A stretch of 5,047 bases of DNA, taken from contig JAGLTZ010000199.1 of NCBI GenBank assembly GCA_023135015.1, positions 1-5,047 of the forward strand, written 5' to 3'. Shown in pieces: positions 1 to 5,047 of the stretch. Each line of letters starts with the position of its first letter. Within the stretch, counting starts at the first letter, position 1. The notes below the pieces were generated by a model. It searched no databases, was not told where the DNA came from, and saw nothing but the letters and a program-made list of their open reading frames with translations. This DNA is from Candidatus Latescibacterota bacterium (lineage in GTDB: Bacteria; Blakebacterota; Blakebacteria; Blakebacterales; Blakebacteraceae). A program made the translations under genes and the position numbers.

Positions 1-1
1 A

Positions 2-121
2 AAGGTGGAAATATTTGATCCTGTTGTTGTCAAAGGTTATCCTGGTGACGAAGATTTTGAGCCCTTCGATAAACTGGCTGCTATTATTGCGGGTAAGCAC
101 AAAGAACACAACTTGATCTAG
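2..121 (+). CDS. C-terminal end of a probable FprA-family flavodiiron protein (partial, 5' end missing)
   Basis: An open frame enters from the left edge and gives 39 codons before the TAG stop at 119-121. The tail reads VEIFDPVVVKGYPGDEDFE, then a helix rich in Asp, Lys and Ala, ending KHKEHNLI. A hydrophobic strand, a VKGYP-like turn and a final amphipathic helix resemble the end of the flavodoxin domain in FprA-type flavodiiron proteins. Those cytoplasmic enzymes reduce O2 or NO in anaerobes. No cofactor-binding motif is inside the window, so this is recall of a C-terminal pattern, not proof; another flavodoxin-fold protein is possible. The segment is about 43% GC, well below the roughly 60% of the next genes, with many GTT, GAT and ATT codons. 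It converges on the pyrimidine cluster, whose last gene ends 22 nt away. Confidence 0.5.
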   Translation, partial: KVEIFDPVVVKGYPGDEDFEPFDKLAAIIAGKHKEHNLI

Positions 122-124
122 AGA

Positions 125-142
125 GGCAGCCTTCGGGCTGTT
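125..142. terminator. Hairpin between convergent genes, possible bidirectional terminator
   Basis: GGCAGCC, a TTCG loop and GGCTGTT form a 7-bp stem. The five inner pairs are Watson-Crick and the two outer ones are G-U in the plus-strand RNA. The loop is the very stable C(UUCG)G tetraloop. It sits exactly between two converging stop codons (TAG ending at 121, and the minus-strand TGA at 146-144). The U-run after the stem is poor (TTAT on plus, TCTCT on minus), so Rho-independent termination is plausible but not certain. Confidence 0.45.
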
Positions 143-143
143 A

Positions 144-1814
144 TCAGGAGATCGGTATACGTTTCCCGGTTTTATCCCGCAGGTATTGACCGGGAGTGAA
201 GTCAGCGGCTGTGAAGACCGGTCCGTCCACGCACAGCCTCTCTCCGGATGGTATAGAGCATTTCCCGCAGATGCCTATGCCGCAGCTGGTCATCCGCTCA
301 ACGAGGTGGAAGATATCCTCAGGCGGAGCGTACTTCCGAGCGATCTGATCCACACCTTTCATAGCTATCTCAGGCCCGCAGTTGAAGAAACATGCGTTCT
401 CCGGCTTCTCCTGCTCGAGGACCTCCTCGAGAAGCTCGGTGATCAGGCCTGAACGACCGGCACTGCCGTCGTCGGTTGAAAACGCCACCTTTCCCATCTC
501 CCGGAAGGTGTCCAGATAGATAAGCTCGCTCGCTGTGACCGCGCCGATGACGAACCGTTTCGGACCGCTGTGGTGCTCGGCTGCATGGAGAACGGGCGCT
601 ATGCCACAGCCGGCGCCCACGAAGATCACCTGCCGGTCGGCAGGCAGGGAGAAAGACTTGCCGTAAGGCCCGCGGATGCGCACCACGTCGTTGGGTTTGA
701 GCTCGAACGACTTCGCAGTCATCTTGCCCACTTTGCGCACGACGAGCTCGAGGCCATCGCGGTTACTCGCCACCGAGAAGGGCTTGGAGAGGCCGGTTCC
801 CAGCTTCAGGAAGACGAATTGGCCCGTCTCGGCATCGATGTTCTGGTGGAACCTGATCAACCGGAGTGTTTCGTTGAATTCCACCACCTCCGAGACCACG
901 AAGGGACGGTAGTCCATCAGCATTTCGGAAAGTGTCATTTCAGCCGCGAGGTCGGTACCTTCGGCAAGATCCCGCTCAAGCTGCTGGAAGTAGCGCCTGA
1001 TCTCCTCCGAGTCGAGACCGCTCAGGGCAGTGCCGATCGCGTAGAAGGAGGAGGAGTCGATATCATCCAGATGCCTGATGTCGGCGGCGCCCCGGATCCC
1101 TCCCATTACGACAAGCGGTAGATCCACTGCCGAACGGATCCGTCTGATGGCCTCCAGAGTGGCAGGGAATATCTGCGCTCCCGAGAGTCCGCCGAACTGG
1201 TTGCTTATTTCGGGGTTTGGACCGCCCAGGGAGTTAATGGCCGACAGCGCGTCGGCACCTGCATCAGCGGCTGCCCTCGCAACATCCTCTAGAAGATCGA
1301 CGCCTGCGTTCAGCTTCACAATCAGCGGCTTCTTTGTCGCCCGCCGTGACGCCGAGACAATACCGTGGACGCATTCCGGATCGGATCCGATCAGGACGCC
1401 GCCCTTCTCTACATGTGGACAGGAAAGGTTGATCTCGATTCCGTCCACCGCGTCGCCGGCCCGGTCGAACTCGGCGACGCAGTGCGCGAAGCTCTCCTCG
1501 CTGCTCTCCCCTACCTGCGGCATCAGGAAAACATCTGATGGAGCAGATTCCTTCAGTTCACGATAGCTCTCCACCATCACCTCGAGACCGGGATTGGCAT
1601 AGCCAACGGCGTTCCAGAGCGAGTCGGGAGCCGGCTGGCTGATAATGTCCTCGGGGTATCCCTCCCGCGGCTCAATAGTGGTGCTTTTACCAACGAAGAA
1701 GCCGAGCTGCGGGATATTCTGCAGCATCCACCTGGCCGTATCCTCATTAGTGGCTATGATACCCGAGGGGAATCCGAATCGGCCGCGCACTTCTTTGCCC
1801 AGAAGTGTGATCAT
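144..1814 (-). CDS. pyrDK (fusion): Fused dihydroorotate dehydrogenase: PyrD catalytic domain plus PyrK electron-transfer domain
   Basis: This 556-residue cytoplasmic protein should oxidise dihydroorotate to orotate with NAD+, the fourth step of UMP synthesis. Residues 1-285 are a complete class 1-type PyrD barrel: GKSTTIEPREG (K43), NAVGYANPG (N68), NLSCPH with the catalytic-type C132, VKL (K167), INS (N194), GGLSG (208-212) and the FMN phosphate-site motifs MGGI and AIGTA (237-263). Residues 302-556 are a full-length PyrK: FAD motif KPFS (344-347), GPYG (382-385), the nucleotide-site GAGCGIAP (400-407), NCGPEIAM (478-485), and 2Fe-2S cysteines C511, C516, C519 and C528. The linker is about 15 residues. 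The two halves are usually separate adjacent genes, so the fusion is notable. The ATG start follows AGGA (1822-1819) with a short 4-nt spacer; a more distant AAGGG is at 1830-1826. It is the last gene of the cluster, 31 nt after pyrF. H134 replaces the usual Asn of NxSCPN. Confidence 0.93.
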   Translation of the reverse strand: MITLLGKEVRGRFGFPSGIIATNEDTARWMLQNIPQLGFFVGKSTTIEPREGYPEDIISQPAPDSLWNAVGYANPGLEVMVESYRELKESAPSDVFLMPQVGESSEESFAHCVAEFDRAGDAVDGIEINLSCPHVEKGGVLIGSDPECVHGIVSASRRATKKPLIVKLNAGVDLLEDVARAAADAGADALSAINSLGGPNPEISNQFGGLSGAQIFPATLEAIRRIRSAVDLPLVVMGGIRGAADIRHLDDIDSSSFYAIGTALSGLDSEEIRRYFQQLERDLAEGTDLAAEMTLSEMLMDYRPFVVSEVVEFNETLRLIRFHQNIDAETGQFVFLKLGTGLSKPFSVASNRDGLELVVRKVGKMTAKSFELKPNDVVRIRGPYGKSFSLPADRQVIFVGAGCGIAPVLHAAEHHSGPKRFVIGAVTASELIYLDTFREMGKVAFSTDDGSAGRSGLITELLEEVLEQEKPENACFFNCGPEIAMKGVDQIARKYAPPEDIFHLVERMTSCGIGICGKCSIPSGERLCVDGPVFTAADFTPGQYLRDKTGKRIPIS

Positions 1815-1845
1815 TCCATCCTATACCCTTTGAATACCTGACCCA

Positions 1846-2601
1846 TCACTCCGGGAGGACCCTCGCGATATCGTGCAATACTTCAAGGGCCGCCGCCTTC
1901 CGGTCATCCGCCCCGGTGATGGCCCTACCCACAACCAGCATCGAGGACCCGGCCGCCACGGCCCTGCCGGGCGTGAGAACGCGCTTCTGGTCCTCGCCCG
2001 CAGGGGTGCTCGTTCCCTTGATCCCGGGTGTGACGAAAAGGAACCCGGGGCGCAGAGTACCCTTCAGGGCATCCAGATCGGCGGCGGAGCAAACAATGCC
2101 ATCCAGGTCCGCCTCTTCGGTGAGTTTTGCCAGACGAAGGACCTGCCCCTCCACACTACCCGACACTCCACACTCTATATTGAGGATTTCCTCATCAATA
2201 CTGGTCAATACGGTTACGGCGACTATTTTCGGCGCCTCACCGCCGGGAAGGTTCGCCTCCTCCACTCCCTGCCTGGCGGCCTGCATCATCGCGAGTCCGC
2301 CGGAGGCATGGACATTGAACATCGAGACGCCCAGCTGGGCCGCCGCCCGGGCTGCACCTTGAACCGTATTGGGGATATCGTGGTATTTCAGGTCGAGGAA
2401 GACACCAGATCCGTATTCTTTTACCAGATCGACAATCTCGGGTCCGAAACGCGTGAAGGACTCCTTGCCCACCTTAAAGAGCCCGACGAATGGGCTGAGC
2501 TCTTCGACACGGCCCTTCACCTCGGCAATTGAATTCAGGCCGTCCAGCGGCAGGCAGACCATCTCCCTCGCAGCCTGTTCTTTCCGGGAAAGTTCCGTCA
2601 C
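1846..2601 (-). CDS. pyrF: Orotidine 5'-phosphate decarboxylase
   Basis: PyrF converts OMP to UMP, the last step of de novo synthesis, without a cofactor. With the GTG start chosen here it has 251 residues, close to the family norm of about 230-250. Visible active-site elements are D20 in LPLDG, K43 in FKVGKE, the catalytic cluster DLKYHDIPN (D70, K72, D75), the NVHASGG strand end (96-102), TPGIK near 191-195 and the phosphate-site VVGRAIT near 223-229. The frame is open further upstream to an ATG at 2673, but that start would overlap pyrE by 58 nt and add 24 residues with no family counterpart. GTG at 2601-2599 lies 14 nt after the pyrE stop and is preceded by AGGA (2613-2610) with 8-nt spacing. 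An internal ATG at 2562 is less likely. Oddities are LPLD for the common ALD and PGIK for PGIR. Function is near certain; the exact start is less so. Confidence 0.93.
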   Translation of the reverse strand: MTELSRKEQAAREMVCLPLDGLNSIAEVKGRVEELSPFVGLFKVGKESFTRFGPEIVDLVKEYGSGVFLDLKYHDIPNTVQGAARAAAQLGVSMFNVHASGGLAMMQAARQGVEEANLPGGEAPKIVAVTVLTSIDEEILNIECGVSGSVEGQVLRLAKLTEEADLDGIVCSAADLDALKGTLRPGFLFVTPGIKGTSTPAGEDQKRVLTPGRAVAAGSSMLVVGRAITGADDRKAAALEVLHDIARVLPE

Positions 2602-2609
2602 AACACCGG

Positions 2610-2613
2610 TCCT
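2610..2613 (-). promoter_or_regulatory. Ribosome binding site that decides the pyrF start
   Basis: AGGA lies 8 nt before a GTG at 2601-2599 and just after the pyrE stop TAG (2618-2616). This supports the GTG over the upstream ATG at 2673, which lies inside pyrE, and over the ATG at 2562. The closeness of stop and start suggests translational coupling of pyrF to pyrE. Confidence 0.55.
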
Positions 2614-2615
2614 GT

Positions 2616-3356
2616 CTATTCCACCTTCGGGAAGCCGTGCTTCTGCCCCCAGTTGAAGGGATCCTCCCTCCACTCGGTCAGCAGGGAGATCTGTTCATCG
2701 GATAAGTGGCTGCCTGTACGGGCGACATCGAGCAGGATGTCGAAGGTCAGAAGAGACCTGACCTCGCACGGCGGGTCGAGTGCCGCGAACTGTTCGGCCG
2801 CCCGGTCCAGTCCGTAGCTGAAGATGGCCAGGCAGTATTCGCATATACCGTTCGCATCCCGGACCGCCTGCACCGCCGCCACCGAGCTCCCTCCCGTCGA
2901 GATCAGATCCTCGACGACGATTACCTTTCCTCCCCCCAGATCCGATTCCGCATCGATACCCTCAATCCTGTTCCTCAACCCGTGGGATTTCGGCTTATCA
3001 CGTATGTAGATAAAGGGACAGCCTAGCAGGTCGGCCAGTGAAGTTCCGTGGGGGATGCCGGCGGTGGCGGTACCGGCGACGACATCGAAAGAGATCCCCT
3101 CCTCCTCGATTATGCGAGCAAGACCGCGGACGATCGTTTTTCTGGTTTCGGGATAAAAAAGGAACATCCGGTTGTCGTTGTAGATGGGCATGCGGTAACC
3201 GGATGCCCACTGGAAGGGATTATCGGGGTCGAGCTTGATGGCGCCGATGCTCAGACCTTCCTCCGCGATCTTCCTGCCGAGATCTTCTATGGCACTCGCC
3301 TTCCGCTTGGATGCTCCAGGTCGAGGGTATCTTATGCCACCGGGAGGGCTTGTCAA
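2616..3356 (-). CDS. pyrE: Orotate phosphoribosyltransferase
   Basis: PyrE joins orotate to PRPP, giving OMP and pyrophosphate. The frame gives 246 residues; the recognisable family domain starts near residue 23 (IEDLGRKIAEEG). Motifs are GAIKL (38-42), the substrate-site segment SGYRMPIYNDNR (52-63), the GTATAGIPHG strand-turn (95-104), RDKPKSHG (119-126) with catalytic-type lysines K121 and K123, and the PRPP loop VIVVEDLISTGGSS (145-158) with E149-D150. The C-terminal WREDPFNWG pattern is also typical. It is the first gene of the cluster. The start is uncertain: TTG at 3356-3354 is the only standard start codon between the upstream in-frame stop (3419-3417) and the conserved domain, but this TTG is part of a TTGACA box. 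An ATA at 3290-3288, with AAGG 8 nt before it, lies where family members usually begin. Residues 1-22, rich in Pro and Lys, look unlike the family. Product identity is firm; the N-terminus is not. Confidence 0.92.
   Translation of the reverse strand: MTSPPGGIRYPRPGASKRKASAIEDLGRKIAEEGLSIGAIKLDPDNPFQWASGYRMPIYNDNRMFLFYPETRKTIVRGLARIIEEEGISFDVVAGTATAGIPHGTSLADLLGCPFIYIRDKPKSHGLRNRIEGIDAESDLGGGKVIVVEDLISTGGSSVAAVQAVRDANGICEYCLAIFSYGLDRAAEQFAALDPPCEVRSLLTFDILLDVARTGSHLSDEQISLLTEWREDPFNWGQKHGFPKVE
3329..3356 (-). promoter_or_regulatory. Candidate sigma70-like promoter for pyrE-pyrF-pyrDK
   Basis: A perfect TTGACA (3356-3351) is followed after 16 nt by TAAGAT (3334-3329), which matches TATAAT at four of six positions. 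Transcription would begin near 3322. That would place the annotated TTG start inside the -35 box, so either this is a chance match, or pyrE starts further downstream, with ATA at 3290 as the best placed candidate. Confidence 0.35.
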
Positions 3357-3394
3357 GGCACTGTCCCACGTAGCGGTCGAACAGTATGAAACAC
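3353..3394 (-). promoter_or_regulatory. Possible 13-codon leader ORF coupled to pyrE
   Basis: AGGAG (3407-3403) stands 8 nt before a GTG (3394-3392) that opens a 13-codon frame, VFHTVRPLRGTVP, ending in TGA at 3355-3353. The stop overlaps the pyrE TTG as TTGA, an arrangement common in translationally coupled genes. This is the best Shine-Dalgarno match upstream of pyrE. A leader peptide tuning pyrimidine gene expression is an inference; I see no clear attenuator hairpin with a U-run after it. Confidence 0.28.
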
Positions 3395-3458
3395 CGAACT
3401 CTCTCCTGTATACTCTTCACGTTCACCGATCTCTCTTAGAACCAGGGTAGTATAGCAG
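3357..3458. promoter_or_regulatory. Divergent intergenic region between pyrE and the fucosidase gene
   Basis: This stretch of about 100 nt must hold the plus-strand start signals for the fucosidase and possibly those of the pyr operon. Promoter-like hexamers are TATACT on plus at 3409-3414, TAGTAT on plus at 3448-3453, and TATACT on minus at 3454-3449. None has a good -35 partner at 16-18 nt. The plus strand is pyrimidine-rich, with GAACTCTC at 3396-3403 and again at 3462-3469. No strong operator-like palindrome is evident. Confidence 0.35.
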
Positions 3459-3548
3459 ATGGAACTCTCTCGTCGCGATTTCATACAGCAGAGTGCGCTG
3501 CTCGGCAGCGCGGCCTTTTGTCTGTCAGCAGAAACCCTTCTCCCGGGA
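3459..3548 (+). other. Twin-arginine signal peptide of the GH95 enzyme
   Basis: Residues 4-9 (SRRDFI) match the S-R-R-x-F-L/I consensus of Tat substrates. A moderately hydrophobic region follows to about residue 23, and a signal peptidase site is plausible near LSA-ET. The Cys at about residue 21 is preceded by Phe, which does not fit a lipobox, so a lipoprotein is less likely. Confidence 0.7.
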
Positions 3549-5047
3549 AGCCCGCCACAACAGGCTGGTGAGCTGACACTATGGTATTTACAGCCGGCGG
3601 AGAACTGGAACGAAGCACTTCCGGTCGGTAACGGCCGCCTGGGGGCGATGGTCTTCGGCGGCGTTGGGAAAGAGCGGATCCAGCTCAACGTCGACTCCCT
3701 GTGGGCGGGAAGTCCTCTCGAACGTGAGAGAGAGGTGGACCCGGCTGATCTCGCACGCGCCCGGGAGCTGTGGTTCTCCGGCCAGGTCGTGGAGGCTCAG
3801 CGGCTCATGCAGGAGAGATTCATGAGCGAGCGTCTCACCCGCAGCCACCAGACACTTGGTGACCTCACGATTGAAACGGGCTCACTCCCCTCCCTAAGCA
3901 GATATATACGTTCTTTAAACCTGCGCGATGGAATCGCCCGAACCGACTGGACGGCAGGCGGCTATCACGTCATCAGGGAAGTATTTGCAACCGCCGTGGA
4001 CAACGTGATCGTTTTACGACTCGAAGCGCCGGACGGACCGAAGTTCAACATCCGGCTCACCCGCCCGGAACTCCCCGAAGGATCGATCGAGCGGGACGGA
4101 AACCTGATCACCATGACCGGCAGGGCTGTCAACGAGGGACACCCGGGCGTACGCTTCGCATGCGTGGTTGGAATCAGAAATGAGATCGGCGGGAGAACGA
4201 CTCTGCTTATTGGAGCCGGAACCGACTACTATGGAGACGATCCTCGCGACACAGCCCGATCCCATGTCGAAGCAGCTTCCCGGAAGGGTTACGCCCAGCT
4301 GAGGGTGGCCCACATCGGCGAGCACCAGAGTCTCTTCGACCGGGTTTCGCTGGATCTCGGTTCGAACGATCAGGTCTCGAAGCCGACGGATGTGCGTCTG
4401 GCGGAACTCCGCGAGGGGGCCGATGACCCGGCGCTGTTCGCCCTCTACTTCCAGTTCGGCCGCTATCTGCTGATGGGCTCCTCCCGCCCCGGCACGATGC
4501 CCGCCAACCTGCAGGGGATCTGGAACGAACACATCACCGCACCCTGGAACGCGGACTACCACACCAACATCAATGTCCAGATGAACTACTGGCCGGCGGA
4601 AGTGGCCAACCTGCCTGAGTGTCACGAACCGTTCTTCGACATGGTCGACGGCCTGATCGCGCGCGGACGCAAGACCGCCCGCGACCTCTACGGCGCCCGG
4701 GGGTGGGTTGCCCACCATACGTCGGACGCCTGGTGGTTCACGGTCCCCATCGGCCGTACCGTGTGGGGGCTGTGGCCGCTGGGAGGCGCCTGGTGCTGCC
4801 GACACCTGTTCGAACACTGGCAGTTCACAGGAGACCTCGACTTCCTGCGCCAGCGGGCGTTCCCGGTGATGCGTGAGGCCGCCCTCTTCTTCCTTGACTA
4901 CCTGGTCGAGGACCCGGAGACGGGTCTGCTGGTCAGCGGTCCTTCCACGAGTCCGGAGAACACATTTATCACGGAAGAAGGTGTGCGCGCCGATGTGGGT
5001 ATGGGCAACGCCATGGACCAGCAGATCATCTGGGACCTGTTCACCAA
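3459..5047 (+). CDS. Tat-exported alpha-L-fucosidase, glycoside hydrolase family 95 (partial, 3' end missing)
   Basis: The frame is open from ATG 3459 to the right edge: 529 codons of a family whose members usually have about 750-800 residues or more. Residues 1-30 form a Tat signal: SRRDFI (4-9), then a hydrophobic stretch SALLGSAAFCLSA, so the enzyme should be exported folded. Residues 40-280 match the GH95 N-terminal beta domain: LWYLQPAENWNEALPVGNGR, LGAMVFGG, QLNVDSLWAGSP, QTLGDLTI, REVFAT. From about 320 the (alpha/alpha)6 barrel begins: GRYLLMGSSRPGTMPANLQG, then HTNINVQMNYWPAE with N370 and N372, which correspond to the asparagines that activate water in the Bifidobacterium bifidum 1,2-alpha-fucosidase. 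STSPEN carries E500, the likely general acid. The catalytic Asp region lies beyond the window. The family is inverting and releases L-fucose, often alpha-1,2-linked, though some members act on galactosides. The ribosome binding site is weak (AGGG 11 nt upstream). The gene is divergent from the pyr cluster with no functional link visible. Confidence 0.9.
   Translation, partial: MELSRRDFIQQSALLGSAAFCLSAETLLPGSPPQQAGELTLWYLQPAENWNEALPVGNGRLGAMVFGGVGKERIQLNVDSLWAGSPLEREREVDPADLARARELWFSGQVVEAQRLMQERFMSERLTRSHQTLGDLTIETGSLPSLSRYIRSLNLRDGIARTDWTAGGYHVIREVFATAVDNVIVLRLEAPDGPKFNIRLTRPELPEGSIERDGNLITMTGRAVNEGHPGVRFACVVGIRNEIGGRTTLLIGAGTDYYGDDPRDTARSHVEAASRKGYAQLRVAHIGEHQSLFDRVSLDLGSNDQVSKPTDVRLAELREGADDPALFALYFQFGRYLLMGSSRPGTMPANLQGIWNEHITAPWNADYHTNINVQMNYWPAEVANLPECHEPFFDMVDGLIARGRKTARDLYGARGWVAHHTSDAWWFTVPIGRTVWGLWPLGGAWCCRHLFEHWQFTGDLDFLRQRAFPVMREAALFFLDYLVEDPETGLLVSGPSTSPENTFITEEGVRADVGMGNAMDQQIIWDLFT

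Noticed and set aside
570..1121. 183-codon plus-strand frame
   Set aside because: Antisense to pyrDK, His/Arg/Glu-rich, no recognisable motif or ribosome binding site.
1873..2532. 219-codon plus-strand frame
   Set aside because: Antisense to pyrF, whose catalytic DxKxxD motif is on the other strand; no motif of its own.
2602..2673. Upstream ATG start for pyrF at 2673
   Set aside because: It would overlap pyrE by 58 nt and add 24 residues with no family counterpart; the GTG at 2601 has a better SD and spacing.
3396..3469. Direct repeat GAACTCTC (3396-3403 and 3462-3469)
   Set aside because: Only 8 nt, in a pyrimidine-rich stretch, with one copy inside coding sequence; too weak to call an operator.
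3353..3688. 111-codon minus-strand frame
   Set aside because: Its first two thirds are antisense to the fucosidase signal and N-terminal domain; only the last 13 codons (from GTG 3394) merit mention as a leader ORF.
4014..4817. 267-codon open frame on the minus strand
   Set aside because: It lies wholly antisense to the GH95 gene, whose frame has clear domain motifs; the antisense protein is rich in Arg, Gly, Val and His with no motif, as expected of a mirror frame in GC-rich coding DNA.
4619..4876. 85-codon plus-strand frame within the GH95 gene
   Set aside because: It is an Arg/Pro-rich alternative frame overlapping conserved GH95 barrel sequence; a shadow frame.

Overview
The window (about 60% GC over most of its length) looks like chromosomal DNA of a GC-rich bacterium. 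Bacterial signs are a Shine-Dalgarno-led gene cluster, a sigma70-like TTGACA element and a Tat-type signal on the last protein. A flavodiiron-like gene tail and an NAD-type (class 1B-like) dihydroorotate dehydrogenase would fit an anaerobic or microaerobic life. I cannot assign a phylum from sequence reading alone.

Layout. Positions 2-121 (+) are the last 39 codons of a gene cut by the left edge, probably an FprA-family flavodiiron protein. A short C(UUCG)G hairpin at 125-142 lies between it and the convergent cluster that follows. From 3356 down to 144 on the minus strand is a compact pyrimidine cluster in transcription order pyrE (orotate phosphoribosyltransferase), pyrF (OMP decarboxylase), and a single 556-codon gene that fuses PyrD (dihydroorotate dehydrogenase catalytic subunit) to PyrK (its FAD/2Fe-2S electron-transfer subunit). 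Intergenic gaps are 14 and 31 nt, so the three genes are very likely one operon. About 100 nt upstream of pyrE, and divergent to it, a Tat-targeted glycoside hydrolase family 95 alpha-L-fucosidase starts at 3459 (+) and runs off the right edge with 529 codons present.

How they work together. PyrDK oxidises dihydroorotate to orotate and passes electrons through FMN, 2Fe-2S and FAD to NAD+. PyrE adds ribose phosphate from PRPP to give OMP, and PyrF decarboxylates OMP to UMP. The cluster therefore encodes the last three steps of de novo UMP synthesis. The fucosidase is exported and has no evident link to this pathway.

The points most worth a second look are the PyrD-PyrK fusion and the start of pyrE. 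The only standard in-frame start for pyrE is a TTG embedded in a TTGACA box. That TTG overlaps the stop of a 13-codon leader ORF that has a good ribosome binding site. The family-typical N-terminus falls instead at an ATA codon, also with a plausible ribosome binding site. I see no mobile element, CRISPR array, tRNA or rRNA, and no convincing new multi-gene system.
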